Part shown: piece after piece, positions 19,688 to 27,961 of the stretch
How the letters are laid out: the number at the start of each line of letters is the position of its first letter
How positions within the stretch are numbered: position 1 is the first letter of the stretch
NCBI GenBank assembly: GCA_004000035.1
Contig: RJAE01000007.1
Coordinates: 124,001-188,000 of the forward strand
Direction: 5' to 3'
Source of the DNA: Arthrobacter sulfonylureivorans
GTDB taxonomy: Bacteria > Actinomycetota > Actinomycetes > Actinomycetales > Micrococcaceae
DNA: 64,000 nt
The notes under the pieces: generated by a model
Databases searched by the model: none
What the model was told of the DNA's origin: nothing
What the model saw: only the letters and a program-made list of their open reading frames with translations
Position numbers and translations under genes: made by a program

Positions 19688-20521
19688 ATGTCTGTTTCCA
19701 CCACCGAAACCACCGCGCCCGCTATTACGTTGACCATCGCCGGCTCCGAAGCCACCGGCGGCGCAGGCGCGCAGGCCGACCTGAAGACCTTCCAGGCGCT
19801 GGGCACCTACGGCATCACCGCCTTGACCTGCATCGTCTCCTTCGATCCGAAGGACAACTGGAACCACCGCTTTGTCCCGGTGGACGCCGGCGTCATCGCC
19901 GACCAATTGGAAGCCATTCAGACCTGTTATGAAGGGTCGCTGAAGACGGTCAAGCTGGGGATGCTTGGCTCGCCCCTGACGATCGACACCGTCGCCGCGG
20001 CGCTGAAGAACCAGCAGTGGGACAACGTGGTGCTGGACCCGGTGCTGATCTGCAAGGGGCAGGAGCCCGGCCACGCGCTGGACACCGACCAGGCGCTCAA
20101 GGCCCAGATGCTGCCGCTGGCCACCTTCGTCACGCCGAACCACTTCGAAGCCGAGTCCCTGGCCGGCATCACCATCAACGACGTCGAAGACCTGAAGGCG
20201 GCCGCCAAGATCATCCACGAAGCCTCCGGCGCGGCCGTGCTGGCCAAGGGCGGCGTGCGGTTGGCGGGCGCTGACGCGGTGGACGTGTTCTACGACGGCG
20301 ACACCCTGGAGGTCCTCTCCGCGCCGAAGATCGGCGAAGTGGCCGTCTCCGGCGCCGGCTGTTCCCTGGCCGCCGCGGTGACCGCCGAACTAGCCAAGGG
20401 CGCCACCCCGCTGGAAGCTGCCAGGACCGCCAAAGCCTTCGTAACCGAGGGCATCAAGGCCCGGGTTTCCTCCCACGCCCCGTTCGACGCCCTATGGCAG
20501 GGCGGCGCAAAGCTTTCCTGA
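19688..20521 (+). CDS. ThiD/PdxK-family pyridoxine or hydroxymethylpyrimidine kinase
   Basis: 277 residues from ATG 19688 (an in-frame GTG at 19673 is an alternative). Ribokinase-fold signatures are LTIAGSEATGGAGAQADLKTFQALG, VKLGMLGS, NVVLDPVLICKGQ, VTPNHFEAESLAG, AVLAKGG and the anion hole VSGAGCSLAAAVTAELAKG, where the usual GTGDTFSA-type motif is SGAGCSLA as in ThiD/PdxK enzymes. It phosphorylates HMP(-P) for thiamine synthesis or pyridoxine/pyridoxal for B6 salvage. The GSEAT start and KGQEPGHAL loop favour a pyridoxal-kinase-like member, but this is not decisive. A cluster of hairpin repeats follows. Confidence 0.85.
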   Translation: MSVSTTETTAPAITLTIAGSEATGGAGAQADLKTFQALGTYGITALTCIVSFDPKDNWNHRFVPVDAGVIADQLEAIQTCYEGSLKTVKLGMLGSPLTIDTVAAALKNQQWDNVVLDPVLICKGQEPGHALDTDQALKAQMLPLATFVTPNHFEAESLAGITINDVEDLKAAAKIIHEASGAAVLAKGGVRLAGADAVDVFYDGDTLEVLSAPKIGEVAVSGAGCSLAAAVTAELAKGATPLEAARTAKAFVTEGIKARVSSHAPFDALWQGGAKLS

Positions 20522-20536
20522 CGCTTCCCTTTAATG

Positions 20537-20660
20537 ACGACGGCGGTGCCCGCGCCCGGGTGCCGCCGTCGCTGCGTCCGCGGCGCCCCGCGGATGCGAC
20601 GACAGCGGTGCCCGCCGGGGTGCCGCCGTCGCTGCGCCCAGGGCACCCCGCGGATCCCCG
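20537..20660. repeat. tandem 62-base units with ACGACGGCGG hairpins
   Basis: Two similar units (20537-20598 and 20599-20660). The first has CGACGGCGG paired to CCGCCGTCG; the second has CGACAGCGG in the left arm. They lie directly after the kinase stop and are probably terminator-like. They belong to the repeat family found at several gene ends in both flanks. Confidence 0.8.
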
Positions 20661-20771
20661 CCCGCCGCGCCACGGCACCTCGAGACACAAACAATGTTGA
20701 AATAACCGTGACGGAAGTCCCGCTGCAATACTGACGTTGACACAATAAGCAGGCCAACAGCGGGGAGGACC

Positions 20772-21977
20772 ATGGCACTGGACACAGCGACCCTCAGGGT
20801 TGCCTTCGCCGTGGTGGGCATCGTTCTGCTGGTCCTGTTCTATATGGTGACCTACCGGCGGACGCGTGCCCCCTACAGCGCCTGGTGGTGTACCGCGATC
20901 GCGATGTTCCTCACCGGTTCCGCCGGTTACCTGCTGAACGGCACGGGACACCAGTGGTGGGCCACTCCTTTGGCGAATGTGCTGGTGGTTTTCGGCGCCG
21001 CGGGTGTTTGGACCGGAACCCGGTCGCTGAATGCCCGCAAACCGGTGCCGTTACTGATCGCGGCCGGTATGGCTCTTGCGGGCGTGAGCACCGCCGTTGA
21101 TAATCCAGGCACGAATGTCTGGGCCGGCGGAACGGTGTTCCTCGCGTTCTTGACCCTGTTTTTTGGCTTGGCTGCCTCCGAACTTTTCCGGCTGCGCCGC
21201 GGTTTTACGCGTTTGCGTGGCCCCTTGGCAGTCGTTTCCGGGTTCCTGTCAGCCTTCTACTTTTGCCGGTTTGCCGCCTTCCTGGCGGACGGGCCGGAAG
21301 GCCGCATCTTCCAGACCTTCTTCGGGGGCGCGGCCACCACGCTGATCAACATGGCGGTGATGGTGGTGGTCTCCTTCAGCATGGCCACGTTCAGCGAAGA
21401 GCAGGCCGCCCGGGACCTGCGCAAGCGCGCGCTGCACGACGGGCTCACCGGGCTGCTCAACCGCACTGCCTTCCTTGACCTGGCCGCGGATCGGATCGAC
21501 AGCCTGCGCCGCGGCGGCAGATCCGGCAGCCTGATGCTGGCGGACCTGGACCACTTCAAGACGGTGAACGACACGCATGGCCACCCCGCCGGCGACAAAG
21601 CGCTGCGCGCCTTCGCCCAGGTCTGTACCGACACCGTCCGGTCCACCGATCTGGTGGGACGCTATGGCGGAGAGGAGTTCATCCTGCTGCTCTCCGGCGC
21701 TGCCCCGGAACAAGCCAAGCAGGTAGCCCACCTCATCAGCCAGAACCTGCGCGCGGCGGACTTTCCGGACTTCACGCTGCCCACCGTGAGCTTCGGTATC
21801 GCTGCCATCGGCGAGGGACCGGACACACCGGATGCCAACACGCTGGATGCGGCGATCGATGCGGCCGACGCGGCACTCTACGAGGCGAAGTCCGAGGGCC
21901 GCGACCGGGCCGTCCTTGCTGGCGACCGCGAGGGCGGCCAGGACCAACTGTCCGGTAGCGGAGCAGCCCGGCCCTGA
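20772..21977 (+). CDS. membrane-bound diguanylate cyclase (GGDEF)
   Basis: 401 residues. An N-terminal sensor part (residues 1-205) has about seven hydrophobic segments and is followed by a GGDEF domain: HDGLTGLLNRTAFLDL, LMLADLDHFKTVNDTHGHPAGDKAL, then RYGGEEFILLL with the active-site GGEEF at about 299-303. An RSTD motif (290-293) five residues before it is the product-inhibition I-site, so feedback by c-di-GMP is expected. No EAL domain is present, so it is a dedicated c-di-GMP synthase. The membrane part matches no sensor I can name. It follows the hairpin repeat cluster and stands alone. Confidence 0.93.
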   Translation: MALDTATLRVAFAVVGIVLLVLFYMVTYRRTRAPYSAWWCTAIAMFLTGSAGYLLNGTGHQWWATPLANVLVVFGAAGVWTGTRSLNARKPVPLLIAAGMALAGVSTAVDNPGTNVWAGGTVFLAFLTLFFGLAASELFRLRRGFTRLRGPLAVVSGFLSAFYFCRFAAFLADGPEGRIFQTFFGGAATTLINMAVMVVVSFSMATFSEEQAARDLRKRALHDGLTGLLNRTAFLDLAADRIDSLRRGGRSGSLMLADLDHFKTVNDTHGHPAGDKALRAFAQVCTDTVRSTDLVGRYGGEEFILLLSGAAPEQAKQVAHLISQNLRAADFPDFTLPTVSFGIAAIGEGPDTPDANTLDAAIDAADAALYEAKSEGRDRAVLAGDREGGQDQLSGSGAARP

Positions 21978-22016
21978 TTCCCGATTGCCGACGCACCGAC
22001 TGTCGCTGACCTGCAG

Positions 22017-22577
22017 TTAAATGCCCCTCCCGCCGCCCCAGAGCAAATCCTGCGGCATCCTGTCCGCCCCCGCCACCCCTTCCAACAGCGCGGGATCGAT
22101 GGGCTGGCCACGGCGGAGCACGCTGATCTGCCCGGTGGATTCGAGCACCACGCAGGCAACTTCGGACGGGTGCCGGATACCGGCCAGCCGCAGTTTGGCC
22201 CGCACTTCCTCCTCCACCACATGGGAACGGACCAGGTTGTCCCGCAGCATGTCCTGCCCGGCCATCAGCAGCACCGGACGGCTGTTGACCAACTGCGCTC
22301 CCCGCCCCAGCCGACGGACCTGTCCGGCGACTGCTTGCAGGGTCAGGAGGGTGACCAGCCCCAGCAGGCCCGCAACGAGCGTTGGCGTGTTGCCGAGGAT
22401 AGCCCGGCCGATCACGGCACCGAGCGCTATGACGGCGGCCAGGTCGAAGCTGGACATGCTGGCCAGTGTGCGTTGGCCCAATACGCGGATCACCAGCAGG
22501 ACCGCAACGTAAAGGGTTATCGCCGAAATGACGACCCTCAGTGCGTCAGACCATGCCAGCCCGTATTCCTGCCACAT
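22017..22577 (-). CDS. DUF421 (YetF-type) membrane protein
   Basis: 186 residues from ATG 22577, preceded by GAGGAGG. Three N-terminal hydrophobic segments (VVISAITLYVAVLLVIRVLG, FDLAAVIALGAVIGRAILG, LVAGLLGLVTLLTLQAV) precede a cytosolic domain with SRPVLLMAGQDMLRDNLVRSHVVEEEVRAKLRLAGI and VACVVLESTGQISVLRRG, which is the DUF421/YetF C-terminal domain. In sporeformers such proteins take part in germination or stress; here the role is unknown. A strong hairpin at 22628 separates it from the nitroreductase gene upstream. Confidence 0.9.
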   Translation of the reverse strand: MWQEYGLAWSDALRVVISAITLYVAVLLVIRVLGQRTLASMSSFDLAAVIALGAVIGRAILGNTPTLVAGLLGLVTLLTLQAVAGQVRRLGRGAQLVNSRPVLLMAGQDMLRDNLVRSHVVEEEVRAKLRLAGIRHPSEVACVVLESTGQISVLRRGQPIDPALLEGVAGADRMPQDLLWGGGRGI

Positions 22578-22627
22578 CGAGGCCTCCTCAAACGCTTCCG
22601 GCCGGCTGCCATCAAAGATCCCCCGGC

Positions 22628-22658
22628 AGCTCGGGTACGCCGTCGGCGTACCCGAGCT
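22628..22658. terminator. perfect hairpin, terminator of the nitroreductase gene
   Basis: AGCTCGGGTACGCC (22628-22641) pairs exactly with 22645-22658 around GTC. It lies downstream of the leftward nitroreductase gene and upstream of the DUF421 gene; TTTTAAA-type AT-rich bases flank it. Confidence 0.8.
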
Positions 22659-22672
22659 ACATTTTAAATGCC

Positions 22673-22731
22673 CGACGGCGGTGTCCACCGCTGGAGGCTC
22701 GTAAGCCCCGCTGGGGTGGGCACCGCCGTCG
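22673..22731. repeat. inverted repeat CGACGGCGGTG / CACCGCCGTCG
   Basis: Eleven-base perfect arms (22673-22683 and 22721-22731) with a 37-base interior, just beyond the nitroreductase stop. It is a member of the ACGACGGCGG family. Confidence 0.8.
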
Positions 22732-22750
22732 TCAGCGGTTCAGGTACGAA

Positions 22751-23377
22751 TCAGACCGTCTGGACTGCGATCTCGGCGTCCAAGCGCGGCAGCCGCGGGA
22801 ACCAGGGGTTCTCGCCCGGGGTGCCGACGTTGACCACCATAAAGGTGCGGTTGGCGGTTCCGGCGTTGAAGTCCTCGTCGATGCCGGCGGCGTCGAAGGC
22901 GCCCATCGGGCCGGCGTGCAGGCCCACGGCGCGGACCGCCATGATGAAGAAACCGGCCTGCAGCCAGGCGTTGTTCTTGGCCACCTCGGCGCGCATTTCG
23001 GCGTTGCCGTCGAACATTTCCTTGCGCTCCGGCGCGTGCGGGAAGAACGTTTCGAAGTGCTCGTGCCAGTCGGTGTCGTAGCTGAGCACGGCGACCATCG
23101 GAGCGGAGTGCGTCTTAGCGCGGTTGCCCTCGGCCATCCGGGCGGCCAGCTTCTCGCGGGCTTCTGCGGAGCGGACCCAGGTGATGCGCAGCGGCTGGTT
23201 GTTCATCATGGTCGGGCCCATCTTGGCCAGCTCGTAGATGGCGGCGAGCTGCTCGTCCGTGACCGGCTCCGTGGAGAACGTGTTCGCGGTGCGGGCCTCA
23301 AGGAACAGGTGGTCTGCGGCCTCGCGGCCCACGGACAGCTGGTTCTGCAGGTTGACGTCAGCGGTTTCGACGCTCAT
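22751..23377 (-). CDS. nitroreductase-family protein, RutE/HadB (malonic semialdehyde reductase) type
   Basis: 208 residues from ATG 23377. The motifs FLEARTANTFSTEPVTDEQLAAIYELAKMGPTMMNNQPLRITWVRS, AKNNAWLQAGFFIMAVRAVGLHAGPMGAFD and NVGTPGENPWFPRLPRLD match the RutE/HadB branch of the FMN nitroreductase fold, where NNQPLR and the PMGAFD loop are typical. In pyrimidine degradation RutE reduces malonic semialdehyde to 3-hydroxypropionate; no other rut genes are here, so the function may be a general flavin reductase. Two hairpins follow it. Confidence 0.88.
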   Translation of the reverse strand: MSVETADVNLQNQLSVGREAADHLFLEARTANTFSTEPVTDEQLAAIYELAKMGPTMMNNQPLRITWVRSAEAREKLAARMAEGNRAKTHSAPMVAVLSYDTDWHEHFETFFPHAPERKEMFDGNAEMRAEVAKNNAWLQAGFFIMAVRAVGLHAGPMGAFDAAGIDEDFNAGTANRTFMVVNVGTPGENPWFPRLPRLDAEIAVQTV

Positions 23378-23883
23378 GGGACTCCTCAGGTTGGGGGTGT
23401 GGTGTCTGGTGGGTTTAACGCCGTGGCCTCGAGCCGAAATTTCTCCCGACGGGGTGACCTTCGCTACAGGGCCCGGCGGGCCGGCGGCCGGGCCCGTGGT
23501 TGGTGTCCACGTTCAGCAGGATCTGTCCATGTTGCCCGGGGCGGGCCGGGACCCGTGGTTACTGTCCACGTTCAGCCGAATCTGTCCATGTTTTGAAGGC
23601 GCGCACCGCCCTGACCTGCGGAAACTTTTTCGGGCCGCGCAAGACGTGGACAGTGCTGCGGTGGGAACTCGATCTGCGGGGGCGGAGGGGGGCGCGGGCG
23701 AGGTCCGTGCGCCGGGCGGGGGCGCTGGTGCGGGCCGGGCTCGGGTCGCCCGTGCGCCGGGCACCGGCGAGCGGTACCGGGCCAACGGCACGGGCCCTGA
23801 GCTGGCGAGGGCCGGGCGCCGGGCCTACGACGTAGATCTGGCCAAACATTGCCCCCGCCCGCCAGCACTGGTAGACAAACACG
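23378..23883. other. intergenic region with a duplicated motif
   Basis: No convincing gene. It carries the TGTCCACGTTCAGC repeats described separately and GC-rich, GGGC-rich runs at 23680-23810 that create long but improbable open frames. Confidence 0.5.
23504..23652. repeat. dispersed/tandem repeat TGTCCACGTTCAGC-N3-ATCTGTCCATGTT, possible MITE remnant
   Basis: Copies start at 23504 and 23563, a 59-base period that also includes CCCGTGGTT ahead of each. TGTCCACGT at 23563-23571 is matched in inverse by ACGTGGACA at 23644-23652, so the second copy could be the left end of a 90-base element with 9-base terminal repeats. A related reverse copy is at 2386-2404. Confidence 0.6.
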
Positions 23884-24210
23884 GTGACCGAAACTGCTGC
23901 GGCTTCCCGGCGTCCCGTGTGGTGGGGCCTTCTTCTGGTGATTGGCGGCTGGGCCGCGCTGGGGCTGCCGATGTTCTGGGCGCTGCTGGTGGTCTATATC
24001 GGATTCACCGGTTGCCTGCTGGAGTGCGCGGCGCCGGATCCCGCTACCGGGTTCTTCGGCTTGACCGCCCTGGTCATCATGATCGCCGCCCCGGTTCTGG
24101 CCGGCATCGCGCTGGTACGGCGCAGCAGGGCCTGGTGGATCGCGACGGCCTGCTTGCTGGCGCTGATCCTGGTGCCGTTGGCCTACGGCACAGCGATCGG
24201 AGCGTTCTGA
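23884..24210 (+). CDS. small three-helix membrane protein
   Basis: 108 residues from GTG 23884. Three hydrophobic segments (WWGLLLVIGGWAALGLPMFWALLVVYIGF, LTALVIMIAAPVLAGIALV, WWIATACLLALILVPLAYGTAI) with short connecting loops and a basic RRSR turn. No family recognised. Codon bias fits a real gene, and a perfect terminator-like hairpin begins three bases after the stop. Confidence 0.65.
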   Translation: MTETAAASRRPVWWGLLLVIGGWAALGLPMFWALLVVYIGFTGCLLECAAPDPATGFFGLTALVIMIAAPVLAGIALVRRSRAWWIATACLLALILVPLAYGTAIGAF

Positions 24211-24212
24211 CG

Positions 24213-24245
24213 TGTACGACGGCGGGCACGCATCGCCGTCGTACA
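24213..24245. terminator. hairpin TGTACGACGGCG / CGCCGTCGTACA
   Basis: Twelve-base perfect stem (24213-24224 with 24234-24245), 9-base loop, directly after the small membrane-protein gene. It has the ACGACGGCG core of the flank repeat family. Confidence 0.85.
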
Positions 24246-24448
24246 TGGGACTGGAAATCTTGTGCACGCCTTCTTGGTGCGCCGCAGCCTAGGTCGCGGC
24301 CCCCTTTTGACCTCCCGGTTTTGGATTGCAGCGGCCTCGCCTGCCGACTGCCGGTCGCACCCGACCGCGCGCTGCGGCCCCATGGAAAGCACGGCTGCCG
24401 GCCACTAGGGTGGAGCAAAACAGGAAGTAGCAGGAAGGTAGTACCCAT

Positions 24449-25405
24449 TTGGGCAAGAGCATGCAGGCGATGACGTATTCCCGTTACGGCGGCCCGGAGG
24501 TGCTGGAGCTGTCAGAAGTTCCGCGGCCGAAGGTAGCCCCGGGAACGGTGCTGATCCGCGTGAAAGCCTCAAGCGTGAACCCGGTGGACTGGAAGGTGAT
24601 GTCCGGCGGGTTGGACCGGATGCTGGACATCCACTTCCCGGTGATCCCCGGCTGGGACGTTGCCGGCGTGGTGGAGCAAGTCGGGCCGGACACCCCTGAA
24701 TTTTCACCCCGCGATGAAGTGTATGCGTACGGCCGGCGGGACACGGTGGCCGGCGGCACGTACGCGGAGTTCGTGGCCCTGCCGGTCTCCATGGTGACGC
24801 GGAAGCCGGCATCGTTGAGCTGGGAACAAGCCGCCGGTCTGCCGCTCACTGGCATGGTGGCGCAGCGGACTTTGGACGCTTTGGCCCCGTCCACCGGCGA
24901 AACCCTTCTGATCCACAATGGATCCGGTGGGGTCGGACGGATCGCCATCCAACTCGCCGTCGAGCGCGGTCTCCGGGTCATCGCGACGGCGTCGGAGAAG
25001 CACCACCAGCGGCTGCGGGAACTCGGTGCGGAACCGCTGGAATACGGCCCCGGTCTGGTGCACCGGGTGCGCGAACTAGCACCGCAGGGCGTGGACGTGG
25101 CGGCGGACTTCGTGGGCGGCGTCTTGCAGGACACCCAGGCCGTGCTGCGGAACGGCGGCCGGCACGCTTCCATCGCCGACCCGGCGGTGACAGAACACGG
25201 CGGCCGCTACATCTGGGTGCGCCCGGACGGATCCGAACTCGCCCGGCTGAGCGAGCTGGCCGACGCCGGCAAGCTCACCGTGGATATCGACCGGACCTTT
25301 CCGATGGACCAGGCCGCGGACGCCATGCGGCACAGTCAGCAAGGCCGCGTCGCCGGGAAGATCGTGCTGACGCCGTTCGCGGGAGACGCGGGAGACACCG
25401 ACTAA
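24449..25405 (+). CDS. zinc-type alcohol dehydrogenase-like / quinone oxidoreductase (MDR) protein
   Basis: 318 residues from TTG 24449, with AGGAAGG ten bases upstream; the first ATG is at 24461. MDR features are MTYSRYGGPEVLELSEVPRP, VKASSVNPVDWKVMSG, FPVIPGWDVAGVVEQVG and the NADPH-binding NGSGGVGRIAIQLA. No structural-zinc Cys cluster is present, which fits the quinone oxidoreductase branch. It reduces quinones or enones with NADPH; the substrate is unknown. The DUF1801 gene follows after 35 bases, probably in one operon. Confidence 0.9.
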   Translation: MGKSMQAMTYSRYGGPEVLELSEVPRPKVAPGTVLIRVKASSVNPVDWKVMSGGLDRMLDIHFPVIPGWDVAGVVEQVGPDTPEFSPRDEVYAYGRRDTVAGGTYAEFVALPVSMVTRKPASLSWEQAAGLPLTGMVAQRTLDALAPSTGETLLIHNGSGGVGRIAIQLAVERGLRVIATASEKHHQRLRELGAEPLEYGPGLVHRVRELAPQGVDVAADFVGGVLQDTQAVLRNGGRHASIADPAVTEHGGRYIWVRPDGSELARLSELADAGKLTVDIDRTFPMDQAADAMRHSQQGRVAGKIVLTPFAGDAGDTD

Positions 25406-25440
25406 GGGCAACGCGTGCAGAAGGCAGCAGGTGGATCAGC

Positions 25441-25803
25441 GTGACCGAACAGTTTTCAACAGTCGACGAATACGTCGCGTCGTTCCCGGAGGACGTCAAG
25501 GTCATTCTGGGGGAGATCCGGCAGACCATTCACAGCGCCGTACCGGGGTCCGAAGAGAAGATCAGTTACGGCATGCCGACCATCATGTTCGAGAGGCACT
25601 ACCTCGTCTACTTCGCGGCATGGAAGCACCACGTCTCGCTTTACCCACTGCCCCAAGCCGACGCTGCCCTTGAGCATGACATGGAACCATATGCCGGGGC
25701 CAAGGGGACGCTTAAGTTCCCGCTGGGAAAACCAATTCCCTACGACCTCATCAGACGCGTGGTCATAGCTTTGGCCCGGCAGCGGGGCGCATTTGACGCT
25801 TAG
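25441..25803 (+). CDS. DUF1801 (YdhG-like) protein
   Basis: 120 residues from GTG 25441. The signature FPEDVKVILGEIRQTIHSAVPGSEEKISYGMPTIMFERHYLVYFAAWKHHVSLYPLP and AKGTLKFPLGKPIPYDLIRRVVIALA is the DUF1801/YdhG family, with homologues sometimes called iron chaperones. The function is not established for this family. It follows the oxidoreductase on the same strand and is convergent with the TetR-like gene. Confidence 0.88.
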   Translation: MTEQFSTVDEYVASFPEDVKVILGEIRQTIHSAVPGSEEKISYGMPTIMFERHYLVYFAAWKHHVSLYPLPQADAALEHDMEPYAGAKGTLKFPLGKPIPYDLIRRVVIALARQRGAFDA

Positions 25804-25855
25804 TCTGCGGATGGGCGTGCGGCGTGCTTCAGCCGTTGACGGGCCGCCGGACCTT

Positions 25856-26335
25856 TCAGTCCTTCTTGTCCCCCGGGGCCTTCGGCTGCAGCTCGGCCAG
25901 CAATTCCTTGAGCCGCGCGTCGGTCAGGTAGGTCATCCCAGTGAGGACGTCCGTGATCCGGCGCCGGTCCGCGGGCTTGAACCGCGTGCTGTCCAGGATG
26001 TCGGAGACCCACAGCCCGTCCATTGCCAGCCGGACGATGATACCCAAGATGCCCACCGGCTCGCGCGGATCCAGGTCCTGCCGGTCCAGCCGCTGGTTGA
26101 GGTAGATCAGTGATTCGGCCAAGTTGGGTTGCCGGATCGCTGTGGACAGCAAGCCTGCCTGGTTGCGGTCGTTGTTTGCCCGTGCGTCGGAGAACGCCGC
26201 GATGTACGCCCGTTCCTCGGCGCCCAGCGGCTCCGGATCGGCGTCGGCCCGCTCGCCCAGCTCGTGCACCAAAGCCATGATGATGGATTCGACATCGCGC
26301 TCGACCTCGTCGATCGGCGCCCCAGGTTCAAACAT
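25856..26335 (-). CDS. TetR C-terminal-domain-like protein without an HTH
   Basis: 159 residues from ATG 26335, preceded by AGGAGGGCAGC. The helical sequence IIMALVHELGERADADPEPLGAEERAYIAAFSDARANNDRNQAGLL, then LDPREPVGILGIIVRLAMDGLWVSDILD, looks like the ligand-binding part of a TetR regulator, with the late DGLW helix. No helix-turn-helix is encoded before it; upstream frames contain stops. The good ribosome site argues for a genuinely short protein rather than a decayed gene. It may be an HTH-less ligand-binding or dimerisation partner. It is divergent from the MFS transporter gene. Confidence 0.6.
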   Translation of the reverse strand: MFEPGAPIDEVERDVESIIMALVHELGERADADPEPLGAEERAYIAAFSDARANNDRNQAGLLSTAIRQPNLAESLIYLNQRLDRQDLDPREPVGILGIIVRLAMDGLWVSDILDSTRFKPADRRRITDVLTGMTYLTDARLKELLAELQPKAPGDKKD

Positions 26336-26536
26336 GCTGCCCTCCTGTTCTTTCCCGGCGGGTTTGCCGCCTCAGCCAGTCTATCCACAGCCGCCACGCC
26401 GGCGGCGGCCCTCAGTTTCCTTGCCGGCGGAGGCGTCCGGGACCGGATCCGGCATGCGGAGCCCGCATTTGAGTCAACTATTACGACGACGGCGCCTGTC
26501 TTACGTGCCGCGGGTCACCTTACTTTCCCTCCGCAG

Positions 26537-26557
26537 TTAGTCTGTACAGGCAACTAA
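26537..26557. promoter_or_regulatory. inverted repeat TTAGT-N11-ACTAA in the MFS promoter
   Basis: Arms at 26537-26541 and 26553-26557, with an inner perfect CTGTACAG (26542-26549). It ends 21 bases before the MFS ATG and overlaps where the promoter should be; MarR/TetR sites often have this form. The regulator is unknown. Confidence 0.45.
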
Positions 26558-26578
26558 TTGAGGGGCCGAAGGAGCAAC

Positions 26579-27805
26579 ATGGCCGCAACCAGCATCACCC
26601 GGCAGCGGGCAGATGCGGCGTGGATCGTCGTCGTCCTTGGGGGCGTCACCGCCGCCATGCACATCTGGAAGCTGCCTACCGCCATTCCCGTCATCCAGCA
26701 CGAGCTGGGCATGTCCCTGGTGCAGGCGGGCGTCCTGCTGGGCGTGGTGCAGGTGGCCGGCATGGCGGGCGGCCTGGCCGTGTCGCTGCTGGCGGAAATG
26801 ATCGGCGCGCGGCGTTGTCTGCTGGTCGGCCTCTGGCTGCTCATTGCCGGCTCGGTCATCGGCGGCTTCGCCGACTCCGCGCAAGTCTTGATGGCCTCAC
26901 GCGTGCTCGAAGGCGCGGGTTTCATCCTCACCACTGTGGTTGCACCAGGGCTGATCCGATCCGTCACATCTCGACGAAGGCTCAACCTCGCCATGGGGTA
27001 TTGGAGCGCGTATCAGGGCTTCGCCACTTTCGCAGCACTGGTCGCTGGGGCCTTGATTCTCCAGGTAACTGTGTGGGCGGTCTGGTGGTGGATCATGGCC
27101 GCCCTGACCCTGATTCCGATCCCACTCGTTTCCCGTTTCGTCCCGAACGACGGTCCGCGTGCGCGCAACGCTGTAATCAGCGCCGGCCGGCGAATTGCAC
27201 GAACTATCCGTTCTCCAAAGCCGTGGGTGGCCGGCGTGGTTTTCGCCTGCTATACGGTTCAATGGATGGCCGTGGTCGGCTTCCTCCCCACGATCTACGA
27301 ACTGAACGGGGTCTCTGGGGCCGGTCCCGGCTTACTCTCTGCCATCGTCGGCGGTTTGAACGCGGTTGGAGCGATCTTGGCAGCCCCGCTGTTGCAGCGT
27401 GGAGTTACACCACGACGGATGATCATCCCCACCTTCATCTCGATGGGGATAACGACGGCGCTCACCTTCGCCATCGATTGGACCGATGTCCCTGGCGGGA
27501 TGACGCTCCAGTTCACGTTTGTCGCTCTGTTCTCCCTGGTCAGCGCCTTTATTCCTGCAACTCTTATGCGCATGGCTGTCGATCTAGCTCCGCCGGACGG
27601 CTCGGGGCCGGCCGCCATGGGATTGATACAGCAGATCTTCAACGTCGGCAACTTCACTGGACCAGCCATCCTTGCATGGTTGGCGACCGCCTCGGGCGGC
27701 TGGCACACCTCGTGGTGGATGACCTGCAGTTTCGCCCTGCTCGGCATTGGTCTGAGCCTGCATCTCAGTGAAAGACGCCTTGGAATGACCTTGGCGCATC
27801 GGTGA
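26579..27805 (+). CDS. major facilitator superfamily transporter
   Basis: 408 residues from ATG 26579, with GAAGGAG upstream. About twelve hydrophobic segments; the loop 2-3 region GGLAVSLLAEMIGARRCLLVGLWLL carries the MFS motif-A-like G-x-x-x-(D/E)-x-x-G-x-R-R. It resembles the cyanate/CynX-type drug or organic-anion carriers (VVLGGVTAAMHIWKLPTAIPVIQHELGMSLVQAG). The first third has strong G/C third positions; from about 26,940 codon use becomes visibly AT-richer and stays so, as if the gene were joined to imported DNA. It may export or import an aromatic compound for the adjacent island, but that is inference. Confidence 0.88.
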   Translation: MAATSITRQRADAAWIVVVLGGVTAAMHIWKLPTAIPVIQHELGMSLVQAGVLLGVVQVAGMAGGLAVSLLAEMIGARRCLLVGLWLLIAGSVIGGFADSAQVLMASRVLEGAGFILTTVVAPGLIRSVTSRRRLNLAMGYWSAYQGFATFAALVAGALILQVTVWAVWWWIMAALTLIPIPLVSRFVPNDGPRARNAVISAGRRIARTIRSPKPWVAGVVFACYTVQWMAVVGFLPTIYELNGVSGAGPGLLSAIVGGLNAVGAILAAPLLQRGVTPRRMIIPTFISMGITTALTFAIDWTDVPGGMTLQFTFVALFSLVSAFIPATLMRMAVDLAPPDGSGPAAMGLIQQIFNVGNFTGPAILAWLATASGGWHTSWWMTCSFALLGIGLSLHLSERRLGMTLAHR

Positions 27806-27883
27806 CAGGAAGCAAAGTTGCCTTTGTCATGACGCATCAACCTGCTGAATAGTGAAACTACTCGCATCCCCAATGGGAATTTG

Positions 27884-27913
27884 GGATACACTTGACTCAA
27901 TTGACGTGTATCC
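27884..27913. promoter_or_regulatory. inverted repeat GGATACAC-N14-GTGTATCC, candidate operator
   Basis: Eight-base perfect arms (27884-27891, 27906-27913) spanning TTGACTCAATTGAC, which contains a possible -35 (TTGACT). It lies 49 bases before the thioesterase ATG. The PaaX-type regulator at 51683 is a candidate binder because an aryl-CoA ligase follows. Confidence 0.55.
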
Positions 27914-27961
27914 TACGGCTCGCGGGTCTGGTGTTCCCGCAAATTGGAGGGATCTACCAAT

